64,000 nt of DNA from Deltaproteobacteria bacterium (GTDB lineage Bacteria; Myxococcota_A; Polyangia; Polyangiales; Ga0077539). The position numbers were made by a program, and so were the translations under genes. Under the pieces are notes generated by a model. That model saw only the letters and a program-made list of their open reading frames with translations. It was not told the origin of the DNA and searched no databases. The stretch is taken from positions 1 to 64,000 of the forward strand of contig JACRDB010000004.1 in assembly GCA_016218725.1 (NCBI GenBank), in the 5' to 3' direction. Shown in pieces: positions 24,429 through 32,289 of the stretch; position 1 is the stretch's first letter; every line of letters starts with the position of its first letter.

Positions 24429-27400
24429 TCGCCTGGCTCATCGAGCTGTCGGCGAAGCACCGGGGCCTGGTCTTGCTCTTCGCCGTCGCCCTCGCCATCG
24501 GCGGCGTGAGCGCCGCGCGGAGGGTGAAGCTCGACGCCATCCCGGACCTCTCGGACCCGCAGGTGATCGTCTTCACCGAGTGGATGGGGCGCTCCCCCAC
24601 GCTGGTGGAGGACCAGGTGACGTACCCCCTGGTGAGCGGGCTCCTCGGGGCCCGACACGTGGTGGACGTGCGCGCCCAGACCATGTTCGGCATGAGCTTC
24701 GTGTACGTGGTCTTCGAGGAGGGCACGGACCTCTACGACGCCCGCGCGCGGGTGAGCGAGCTCCTCTCCACGCTGCGCGCGAGGCTCCCGCCGGACGCGG
24801 TCCCCCGCCTGGGCCCCGACGCCAGCGGGATCGGCTGGGTCTACCAGTACGCCCTCGTGGACGACTCCCACTCCCGCGACCTGGGGGAGCTGCGGGCCCT
24901 CCATGACACCACCGTACGCTACGCCCTGGCGAGCGTGCCGGGCGTCGCCGAGGTGGCCACCTGCGGGGGCTTCGAGCCCCAGTGGCAGGTGCTCGTGGAC
25001 CCCACCAGGCTCCGGGCCCGGGGCCTCACCCTGGCCGACGTGGTGGACGCCGTGCGCAGGAGCAACCGCGAGGTCGGCGGACGGGTGCTGGAGGCCTCGC
25101 AGCGCGAGTACTTCATCCGCGGGAGGGGGATCCTCGCGTCCCCCGAGGAGCTCTCGCGGGTGGTGCTCCGCGCGGGCGACGGGGGCACCCCCGTGCGCGT
25201 CTCCGACGTGGCCCGCGTCCAGGTGGGGGCCGAGCTGCGCCGCGGCGCCGCGGAGCTCGACGGCCTCGGCGAGGTCGTGAGCGGCGTGGTGGTCATGCGC
25301 CACGGGGAGAACGCCCGGGACGTGATCCGCGCCGTCGAGGCCCGCGTCCGGGAGCTGCACCGCGCGCTCCCCCAGGGCGTCCGCGTCCTGCCGGTGTACG
25401 ACCGCTCGGCCCTCATCGACCGCGCCATTGACACCCTCCGCGGCGCCCTCACCGAGGAGATGATCGTGGTCGCCCTGGTGATCATCCTCTTCCTCCTGCA
25501 CCTGCGCAGCGCGCTTTTGCCCATCGTCTCGCTCCCGCTGGCGGTGCTCGCGGCGTTCATCCCCATGTGGGCCTTTGACATCCCCGCGACGATCATGTCC
25601 CTCGGGGGCATCGCCATCGCCATCGGGGCCACCGTGGACGCCGAGATCGTCATGGTCGAGGCCGCCCACAAGAAGCTGGAGCACGCCCCCGCGGACCTCT
25701 CCGAGGAGGCGCGCTCCAGGCTCCTGGCCGAGGCCGCCCGGGAGGTCACCCCGGCGATCTTCTTCTCGCTCCTGATCATCGCCGTGTCCTTCCTCCCGGT
25801 GTTCGGGCTCAACGGCCAGGCCGGCAGGCTCTTCCGACCGCTGGCCTTCACCAAGACCTTCGTGATGCTCTCCGCGGCGATCCTCTCGGTCACCGTGGCC
25901 CCCGCCCTGCGGGACGCCCTCCTGCGCGGCAAGGTCCACCCCGAGGCCCGGCACCCCGTCTCCCGCGCCATCCGCGCGGTGTACGAGCCCTTCGTCCACG
26001 TGGCCCTGCGAAACCCCGCCACCACCGTGCTCCTCGGCGTGCTCGCCCTGGTCTCCGCCCTGCCCCTGGTCGGCCGCCTCGGCAGCGAGTTCATGCCGCC
26101 CCTCGACGAGGGGGACCTGCTCTACATGCCCACCACCCTGCCCAATGTATCCATCGAAGAGGCCCGGCGCATGCTCCAGCGCCAGGACGCCATCCTCGCC
26201 CAGATCCCCGAGGTGGAGCACGTATTGGGCAAGGTCGGCCGCGCCGAGACCCCCACGGACCCCGCCCCCCTCTCCATGGTCGAGACCGTGGTCAAGCTCC
26301 GCCCCCGCGCCCGGTGGGGCACCCGGTACGTACGGCGTTGGTATGTAGGGTGGACACCTACCTCCTGGCGACCCATGTTGAACCGGGTATGGCCTGAGTT
26401 CCGGCCCAAGACGCGCGAAGAGCTGGTGGACGAAATCGACGCGCGCATGCGCTTCCCGGGCTGGACCAACGCGTGGACCCAGCCCATCCGGAACCGCGTG
26501 GACATGCTCACCACGGGGATCCGTACGCCGCTCGGGATCAAGGTCCAGGGCTCGGACCTGGCGGCCATCGAGCGGGTGGGCACGCTGTTGGAGGGCGCCC
26601 TCCACGGGGTGCCGGGCACCCGGAGCGTGCTCTTCGAGCGGCAGCAGGGGGGGGCCTACCTGGACATCACCCCGGACCGCGAGGCCCTGGCGCGCCACGG
26701 GCTCTCCGCGGAGGTGGTGCTCGACGCCGTGGAGACCGCCCTGGGCGGCGGCGCGGTCACCACGGTGATCGACGGGAGGCGGCGCTACACGGTCTCCGTG
26801 CGCTACCTGGAGGACCAGCGGTCCAGCGTCGAGCGCATCGCCGCGATGCTGCTCCCGCGCGGGGGCGACCGCGGGGACGTGCCCCTCGGGAGCGTGGCCA
26901 CCGTGAGGGTCACCGCCGGCCCCCCGATGGTGCGCGACGAGGGCGGGCTCCTGACGGGCTACGTCTACGTGGACGTGGACGGCACCCGGGACCTCGGGTC
27001 CTACGTCGCCGACGCCAAGCGCGTGGCCTCCTCGGTGCTCCCCGCGGGGAGCGGGGTGGGGCTGCGCTGGGCCGGGCAGTACGAGCTCCTGGAGGCCATG
27101 GAGGCCCGCATGAGGGTGCTGATCCCGCTGGCCCTCGGGCTCGTGGTGCTGCTCCTGTACCTGCAGTTCAAGAACCTCACGGAGGTGCTGATCGTGCTGC
27201 TCTCGGTGCCCTTCGCGCTGGTGGGGAGCGTGTGGGCGCTCTTCCTCCTCGGGTACCACCTGTCCACCGCGGTGTGGGTGGGGCTCATCGCGCTGGTGGG
27301 CCTCGCGGCCCAGACCGGCGTGGTGATGATCGTGTACATCGACAACGCCTACGAGCGCAGGCTCCGCGAGGGGAAGATCAACTCCCTGGAGGACATCATC

Positions 27401-27889
27401 GAGGCCCACGCCGAGGGCACCATCCAGCGGGTACGCCCCAAGCTCATGACCGTGGGCACCATGCTCGTCGGGCTGGTCCCGCTCCTGTGGGCCGAGGGCA
27501 GCGGCGCCGACGTGATGAAGCGCATCGCCGCGCCCATGGTGGGGGGGCTCCTGACCAGCGCCTTCCTCACGCTGGAGATCATCCCGGTGATCTACACGTA
27601 CTGGCGCAACGAGCAGCGCGTCTGGCGCGCGCTCGAAGGGTCCCGCCCGGAGGCCCTCGGCGCCCTCCTGGGCTGGACCCGGGCCGCCACGCTGGGGGCC
27701 GCCGGGCTCCTCGCGGCGCTCGCCCTTTGGCTCTATGTGCCCACCCTGGCGGCGTATGCGCGCGCCGCGGGCGCGGGCGCCCTGGCCTCGGTACTCACCG
27801 CCTCGGCGGGCTATGTGCTCGCCCGCCGGGGCCTCGACCCCGCTGCCCCCGAAGGGGCGGCGCGCTCTCACCCCTCGGAGGAACCATGA
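24425..27889 (+). CDS. Heavy-metal efflux RND pump (CusA/CzcA family)
   Basis: The 1154-residue proton-driven inner-membrane pump has 12 membrane segments and two large periplasmic loops. The HME-RND motif DAIPDLSDPQVIV is near the N-terminus. D405 lies in GATVDAEIVMVE, and K1006 in VRPKLMTVG, matching the proton-relay Asp and Lys of E. coli CusA. At the position of CusA Glu939 this protein has Gln963 (GLAAQTGVVM). Of the CusA methionine triad, the first matches M694 (RNRVDML); by my alignment the other two positions are L760 and R812. Metal specificity is thus not safely copper. The GTG start overlaps the adaptor stop (GTGA). About 20 residues near 635-655 (RYVRRWYVGWTPTSW) look unlike the family. 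Confidence 0.94.
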   Translation: MIAWLIELSAKHRGLVLLFAVALAIGGVSAARRVKLDAIPDLSDPQVIVFTEWMGRSPTLVEDQVTYPLVSGLLGARHVVDVRAQTMFGMSFVYVVFEEGTDLYDARARVSELLSTLRARLPPDAVPRLGPDASGIGWVYQYALVDDSHSRDLGELRALHDTTVRYALASVPGVAEVATCGGFEPQWQVLVDPTRLRARGLTLADVVDAVRRSNREVGGRVLEASQREYFIRGRGILASPEELSRVVLRAGDGGTPVRVSDVARVQVGAELRRGAAELDGLGEVVSGVVVMRHGENARDVIRAVEARVRELHRALPQGVRVLPVYDRSALIDRAIDTLRGALTEEMIVVALVIILFLLHLRSALLPIVSLPLAVLAAFIPMWAFDIPATIMSLGGIAIAIGATVDAEIVMVEAAHKKLEHAPADLSEEARSRLLAEAAREVTPAIFFSLLIIAVSFLPVFGLNGQAGRLFRPLAFTKTFVMLSAAILSVTVAPALRDALLRGKVHPEARHPVSRAIRAVYEPFVHVALRNPATTVLLGVLALVSALPLVGRLGSEFMPPLDEGDLLYMPTTLPNVSIEEARRMLQRQDAILAQIPEVEHVLGKVGRAETPTDPAPLSMVETVVKLRPRARWGTRYVRRWYVGWTPTSWRPMLNRVWPEFRPKTREELVDEIDARMRFPGWTNAWTQPIRNRVDMLTTGIRTPLGIKVQGSDLAAIERVGTLLEGALHGVPGTRSVLFERQQGGAYLDITPDREALARHGLSAEVVLDAVETALGGGAVTTVIDGRRRYTVSVRYLEDQRSSVERIAAMLLPRGGDRGDVPLGSVATVRVTAGPPMVRDEGGLLTGYVYVDVDGTRDLGSYVADAKRVASSVLPAGSGVGLRWAGQYELLEAMEARMRVLIPLALGLVVLLLYLQFKNLTEVLIVLLSVPFALVGSVWALFLLGYHLSTAVWVGLIALVGLAAQTGVVMIVYIDNAYERRLREGKINSLEDIIEAHAEGTIQRVRPKLMTVGTMLVGLVPLLWAEGSGADVMKRIAAPMVGGLLTSAFLTLEIIPVIYTYWRNEQRVWRALEGSRPEALGALLGWTRAATLGAAGLLAALALWLYVPTLAAYARAAGAGALASVLTASAGYVLARRGLDPAAPEGAARSHPSEEP

Positions 27890-28257
27890 ACAAGACCCTT
27901 CTTTGCATCACCCTCGCCCTCGCCCTCGCCTGCCGCCGAGAGGCCCCCTCGCAGCCCCCGGCGCAGCGGCCCCTGGAGGTCAGCGCCCCCGCGGGGGCCA
28001 GGGTGCCCGTGGAGGTCGACGGCGAGGGCTACCACCCCGCGAGGATCAAGGCCCCGGCAGGCGCGAGGCTCACGCTGGTGTTCCGCCGGACCACGGACGA
28101 GACGTGCGGCCAGCAGGTGCAGTTCCCCTCGCTCAACGTGCGCCACGACCTGCCCCTGAACCAGCCGGTGGAGGTGGCCGTCACGGTGCCGGCCTCCGGG
28201 AGCCTGGGCTTCACCTGCGGGATGAACATGTACCAGGGCTCGGTGCTCGTTCAGTGA
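27886..28257 (+). CDS. Cupredoxin-like lipoprotein of the metal efflux operon
   Basis: The 123-residue protein has a lipoprotein signal (LALAC, Cys16) and a single cupredoxin-type domain from about residue 38. The likely metal ligands are C74, H87, C111, M113 and M115, in the contexts DETCGQQ, NVRHDL and FTCGMNMYQG. This is the layout of small periplasmic cupredoxins often found with copper or silver efflux pumps. Its ATG overlaps the stop of the pump gene (ATGA), so it is the last gene of the operon. It may hand metal to the adaptor, which carries its own metal-binding domain. Confidence 0.9.
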   Translation: MNKTLLCITLALALACRREAPSQPPAQRPLEVSAPAGARVPVEVDGEGYHPARIKAPAGARLTLVFRRTTDETCGQQVQFPSLNVRHDLPLNQPVEVAVTVPASGSLGFTCGMNMYQGSVLVQ

Positions 28258-28260
28258 CGG

Positions 28261-28278
28261 ACTGAATGACGATTCAGT
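28261..28278. promoter_or_regulatory. Operator-like palindrome upstream of the SDR-MaoC-SCP2 gene
   Basis: ACTGAAT-GACG-ATTCAGT is a perfect 7-bp inverted repeat with a 4-base spacer, about 100 bases before the ATG. It resembles operators of TetR-type fatty-acid regulators (TGAATG...CATTCA type). A TTGACG hexamer at 28290-28295 lies just downstream, so a bound repressor would block transcription. A second TGAA-N6-TTCA with the same spacing stands at 31036-31049 before the thiolase. Confidence 0.65.
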
Positions 28279-28377
28279 GGCGGGCGCCCTTGACGGGGGG
28301 CCCTGGCCATGACGATGCTCCGGGGCACCGCGGGCGCCGTGGTGGACGCCGGAGCGGGCCCCAGAGAGGTCTTTCCG

Positions 28378-31038
28378 ATGGCGGACGAGCTTCGTTTCGA
28401 CGGCAGGGTCGCGCTGGTGACGGGCGCAGGCAACGGCCTGGGCAGGATGCATGCGCTGCTCCTCGGGCGCCGCGGGTGCAAGGTGCTGGTGAACGACCTC
28501 GGGGGCAGCGCCTTCGGGGAGGGGAAGGGCACCTCCGCGGCGGACAAGGTGGTGGAGGAGATCCGCGCGGCGGGCGGCGAGGCGGCGGCCAACTATGACT
28601 CCGTGGAGGACGGGGACAAGATCGTGAAGGCCGCGCTGGACGCCTTCGGGCGGCTGGACATCGTGATCAACAACGCGGGGATCCTGCGGGACACGAGCTT
28701 CCAGAAGATGTCCGAGGCGGACTGGGATTTGATCTACCGGGTGCACGTCAAGGGCGCGTTCAAGGTGACCCACGCGGCGTGGAACCACCTGCGGGACGCG
28801 GGCTACGGGCGGGTGCTCTTCACGGCCTCCGCGGCGGGGATCTACGGGAACTTCGGCCAGGCCAACTACAGCATGGCCAAGCTGGGGCTCGTGGGCCTGG
28901 CCAACACCCTGGCGCTGGAGGGCAAGAAGCGCGGGGTGCTGGTGAACACCATCGCGCCCATCGCGGGCTCCAGGCTCACGGAGACGGTGCTCCCCAGGGA
29001 GCTCATCGACGCGCTGCGGCCGGAGTTCGTCTCGCCGCTGGTGGCGTACCTGTGCCACGAGTCGTGCACGGAGACCGGCGGGCTCTACGAGGTCGGCGGC
29101 GGGTTCCTGGCGAAGCTGCGCTGGGAGCGCGCCGAGGGGCATGCGTTCAAGCTGTCCCGGACGCTCACGCCGGAGCAGGTGGCGGAGCACTTCGGGGAGG
29201 TCACGGACTTCTCCCGGGCGACGCACCCGCAGACCATCAACGAGAGCATGGAGCCCATCCTGGGGAACCTCGGCAGCGCCAAGAGCCGCGGGGGCAACGA
29301 GTTCATTGACGTGGACGAGGCCCTGGCGGCCCCCCCGCTGGAGGCCCGCAACGCGTACGACGAGCGGGACGTGGCGCTCTACGCGCTGGGCGTGGGCGCC
29401 GCCCAGGACCCGCTGAACGACGAGGACCTGAAGCTCGTGTACGAGCTCCACGGGGACGGCCAGCGCGCGCTGCCCACCTACGGGGTGATCCCCGCGCTCA
29501 ACGCCGTGATGGACCTGGCCAGGCGGGGCGTGGTGGCCCCGGGGCTCAAGTACGGCTTCGAGCGCATCCTGCACGGGGAGCAGTACCTGGAGCTGCCCGC
29601 GCCGCTGCCCTTGAAGGCGAAGCTGTCGCACTCCATCCGGGTGAAGGACATCTTCGACAAGGGGAAGAACGCGCTGGTGGTGACCGAGATCACCTCCACG
29701 GACGAGGAGGGCGTGGTGGTGGCCCGCAACGAGTTCACGGCGTTCATCCGGGGCGTCGGGGGCTTCGGCGGGGACCGCGGCCCCTCGGACCCGGGGAACC
29801 ACCCGCCGGAGCGGGCGCCGGACGCGACCATCACGGAGAAGACCAGCGCCAACCAGGCGCTCCTGTACCGCCTCTCCGGGGACTGGAACCCGCTCCACGC
29901 GGACCCGAGCTTCGCCTCGGCCTTCGGGTTCCCGAAGCCCATCCTGCACGGGCTGTGCACCTTCGGCTACGCGGTGCGCCACGCCATCAACGGCCTCCTG
30001 GGCGGGGACCCCCGGCGCTTCAAGAGCGTCAAGGTGCGCTTCGCCGAGACGGTGTTCCCGGGCGAGACGCTGGTCACACAAATCTGGCGCGAGTCCCCGA
30101 CCCGCGCGGTCTTCGTGACCAGGGTGCTGGAGCGCGACAAGGTCGTGCTCTCCAACGCCGCGGTGGAGTTCTACGACGCCATCCCCACGCGCAAGGCCCC
30201 CGCGGCCCCCGTCGCCAGCGCACCTTCCCCGACAGGTACGTCGGTGTCAGCTCCCGCGCAGGCTCCAGCGCCGGCGCCCGCGGCGCCATCGGGGGAGCCC
30301 TCCTCGGGGCAGATCTTCTGGGCGATCAGGTATCACCTCGAGCGCCACCCGGACCTGGTGAAGAAGGTGGGTAACACCTTCCAGTTCCGGCTGACGGGGC
30401 CTGGCAGCGCCTGGTACCTGGACCTGAAGAACGGCGCCGGCGCCCTGACCGAGGGCGAGGGCCCCTCCCCCGACGTGACGCTGGAGATCGCCGACGGGGA
30501 CTTCGTGGCGATGTCCACGGGCAAGGTCAAGGCGCAGAAGCTGTACTTCTCGGGCAAGCTCAAGATCACGGGCAACGTGATGGCGTCGCAGAAGCTGGAG
30601 TTCCTCCAGACCATGGACACCAAGGCGGCCGCCGAGGCGTACGCAAAGGCCCACGGAGGCGCCGTGGCGACACCCGCGCCGGCGCCCGCGCCCGCGCCCG
30701 CGGCCCCTGCGGCGCCGGCGAGGGCCTCGCGGGCGGCGGAGCTGTTGGAGGCGGCGGTGGGTCGCCTGGCGAAGACCGGCGCCGGGGGGGAGATCGGCGC
30801 GGTGCTCCAGTTCCGGGTGCGCAACCCCGAGGCGGACCTGGTGCTGGACCTCACCGGGGCCCCGGCGCTGCGCACGGGCCGGGAGCCCGCGGCCACGACG
30901 CTGGTGCTCGACGAGGACGACCTCGTAGGGCTCCTGGAGGGGCGCGAGGAGCCCCAGGCGCTGTTCATGAACGGGAAGCTGCGGGTCGAGGGGGTGCTGC
31001 GTCACGCCCACCGTCTGGGTGTGCTACGCCAGGGATGA
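28378..31038 (+). CDS. Multifunctional SDR-MaoC hydratase-SCP2-SCP2 enzyme (peroxisomal MFE-2-like)
   Basis: The 886-residue protein has four parts. A (3R)-hydroxyacyl-CoA dehydrogenase SDR (about 5-250) has TGAGNGLGR, INNAGILRD and the SAAGIYGNFGQANYSMAKLG active site. A double hot-dog MaoC enoyl-CoA hydratase 2 region (about 300-600) contains YRLSGDWNPLHADPSFA and a KPILHGLCTFGYAVR motif. Two SCP2 lipid-binding domains follow (about 640-760 and 785-886), joined by Ala/Pro linkers. The order matches eukaryotic MFE-2, but the second SCP2 is unusual. It should oxidise long or branched acyl-CoAs. GAGAGG lies nine bases before the ATG. It precedes an SCP-x thiolase. Confidence 0.93.
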   Translation: MADELRFDGRVALVTGAGNGLGRMHALLLGRRGCKVLVNDLGGSAFGEGKGTSAADKVVEEIRAAGGEAAANYDSVEDGDKIVKAALDAFGRLDIVINNAGILRDTSFQKMSEADWDLIYRVHVKGAFKVTHAAWNHLRDAGYGRVLFTASAAGIYGNFGQANYSMAKLGLVGLANTLALEGKKRGVLVNTIAPIAGSRLTETVLPRELIDALRPEFVSPLVAYLCHESCTETGGLYEVGGGFLAKLRWERAEGHAFKLSRTLTPEQVAEHFGEVTDFSRATHPQTINESMEPILGNLGSAKSRGGNEFIDVDEALAAPPLEARNAYDERDVALYALGVGAAQDPLNDEDLKLVYELHGDGQRALPTYGVIPALNAVMDLARRGVVAPGLKYGFERILHGEQYLELPAPLPLKAKLSHSIRVKDIFDKGKNALVVTEITSTDEEGVVVARNEFTAFIRGVGGFGGDRGPSDPGNHPPERAPDATITEKTSANQALLYRLSGDWNPLHADPSFASAFGFPKPILHGLCTFGYAVRHAINGLLGGDPRRFKSVKVRFAETVFPGETLVTQIWRESPTRAVFVTRVLERDKVVLSNAAVEFYDAIPTRKAPAAPVASAPSPTGTSVSAPAQAPAPAPAAPSGEPSSGQIFWAIRYHLERHPDLVKKVGNTFQFRLTGPGSAWYLDLKNGAGALTEGEGPSPDVTLEIADGDFVAMSTGKVKAQKLYFSGKLKITGNVMASQKLEFLQTMDTKAAAEAYAKAHGGAVATPAPAPAPAPAAPAAPARASRAAELLEAAVGRLAKTGAGGEIGAVLQFRVRNPEADLVLDLTGAPALRTGREPAATTLVLDEDDLVGLLEGREEPQALFMNGKLRVEGVLRHAHRLGVLRQG

Positions 31039-31051
31039 ACCACCATTCAGT
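31036..31051. promoter_or_regulatory. Second TGAA-N6-TTCA operator-like site, before the thiolase
   Basis: TGAA (31036-31039) and TTCA (31046-31049) have the same six-base spacing as the perfect palindrome at 28261-28278, and the right arm ATTCAGT is identical. The left arm is imperfect and overlaps the upstream stop codon. It lies 17 bases before the thiolase ATG and may let the same regulator act twice. Confidence 0.5.
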
Positions 31052-31068
31052 GTGACCAAGGAGCGACC

Positions 31069-32247
31069 ATGGGACGAAGGGTCAATGTCATCGGCGTGGG
31101 CATGACGAAGTTCGCCAAGCCCGGCGAGAGCGAGGACTACCACGTGATGGCCGCCGGGGCGGCCCGGGCGGCGCTGGCGGACGCGGGGGTGCCCTACGCG
31201 GAGGTCGAGCAGGCGTACGCGGGGTATGTCTTCGGGGACTCCACGTGCGGCCAGCGGGCGGTGTACGAGGTCGGGCTCACGGGGATCCCGGTGATCAACG
31301 TGAACAACAACTGCTCGACGGGGAGCACGGCGCTCTTCCTCGGGCGCCAGGCGGTGGAGGGGGGCCTGGCCGAGTGCGTGCTGGTGGTGGGCTTCGAGAA
31401 GATGGAGAAGGGGGCCCTGGGGTCCAAGTTCACGGACCGGGCCAACCCCATCGAGCAGCATGCCAACGTGATGCTGAAGGTGCAGGGCTTCAACCAGAGC
31501 CCGCCGACGGCGCAGATGTTCGGCGGGGCGGGGCGCGAGTACCGCTGGCGCTACGGGGCGAAGCGGGAGACCTTCGGGAAGATCTCCGAGAAGGCGCGGG
31601 CCCACGCGGCGAACAACCCCTACGCGGTGTTCAACCAGCGGCTGACCCTGGACGAGGTGATGGCCTCGCCGGAGGTCTTCGACCCCTTGACGCGGTTCCA
31701 GTGCTGCCCGCCCACCTGCGGGGCGGCGGCGGCGGTCCTGTGCTCGGACGACTTCGCGCGGCGCCACAGGATCACCCACGCGGTGTACATCGCGGCGCAG
31801 GCGATGAAGACGGACTACGCCACGTCGTTCCAGGACAGCATGATCAAGATGGTGGGCTACGACATGTCCGCCAACGCGGCCCGGGAGGTGTACGAGAGGT
31901 CGGGCCTGGGCCCGTCGGACGTGCAGGTGGTGGAGCTGCACGACTGCTTCTCGACCAACGAGGTGCTCACCTACGAGGCCCTGGGCCTCTGCGCCGAGGG
32001 CGAGGCCGAGAAGTACATCTGGGACGGCCAGAACACGTACGGCGGCAAGCACGTGACCAACCCCTCCGGGGGGCTCCTGTCCAAGGGTCACCCGCTGGGG
32101 GCCACGGGGCTGGCGCAGTGCACGGAGCTGGTGTGGCAGCTCCGGGGTCAGGCGGACAAGCGCCAGGTGGACGGCGCGCGCGTAGCGCTCCAGCACAACC
32201 TGGGCCTGGGCGGCGCCTGCGTGGTCACCATGTACCGCAAGGACTGA
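31069..32247 (+). CDS. SCP-x-type thiolase / lipid-transfer thiolase
   Basis: The 392-residue protein has the thiolase fold with the nucleophile Cys82 in VNNNCSTGS, the second catalytic region [12 protein letters not shown] and the C-terminal [15 protein letters not shown]. The signatures and length match the SCP-x/sterol-carrier thiolase branch, not FadA. It would cleave 3-ketoacyl-CoAs, probably branched or sterol side chains, completing the cycle begun by the upstream multifunctional enzyme. AAGGAG is seven bases before the ATG. It ends convergently with the tyrosine autokinase, with 42 bases between stops. Confidence 0.94.
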   Translation: MGRRVNVIGVGMTKFAKPGESEDYHVMAAGAARAALADAGVPYAEVEQAYAGYVFGDSTCGQRAVYEVGLTGIPVINVNNNCSTGSTALFLGRQAVEGGLAECVLVVGFEKMEKGALGSKFTDRANPIEQHANVMLKVQGFNQSPPTAQMFGGAGREYRWRYGAKRETFGKISEKARAHAANNPYAVFNQRLTLDEVMASPEVFDPLTRFQCCPPTCGAAAAVLCSDDFARRHRITHAVYIAAQAMKTDYATSFQDSMIKMVGYDMSANAAREVYERSGLGPSDVQVVELHDCFSTNEVLTYEALGLCAEGEAEKYIWDGQNTYGGKHVTNPSGGLLSKGHPLGATGLAQCTELVWQLRGQADKRQVDGARVALQHNLGLGGACVVTMYRKD

Positions 32248-32280
32248 CCCGCGGCGCGGCGACCGCACCCCGCGGCGCGG
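32248..32280. repeat. Twelve-base direct repeat between convergent stops
   Basis: CCCGCGGCGCGG occurs perfectly at 32248-32259 and 32269-32280. Each copy followed by G can also fold on itself (CCCG/CGGG), so the pair may act as a bidirectional terminator between the thiolase and autokinase genes. Confidence 0.45.
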
Positions 32281-32289
32281 GCTGTCCCC

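Noticed and set aside
23912..27871. Very long open frame of 1319 codons on the minus strand opposite the metal pump
   Set aside because: It is antisense to a clear RND pump and its translation is a His/Gly/Glu/Arg-rich composition artefact of high-GC DNA with no domain.
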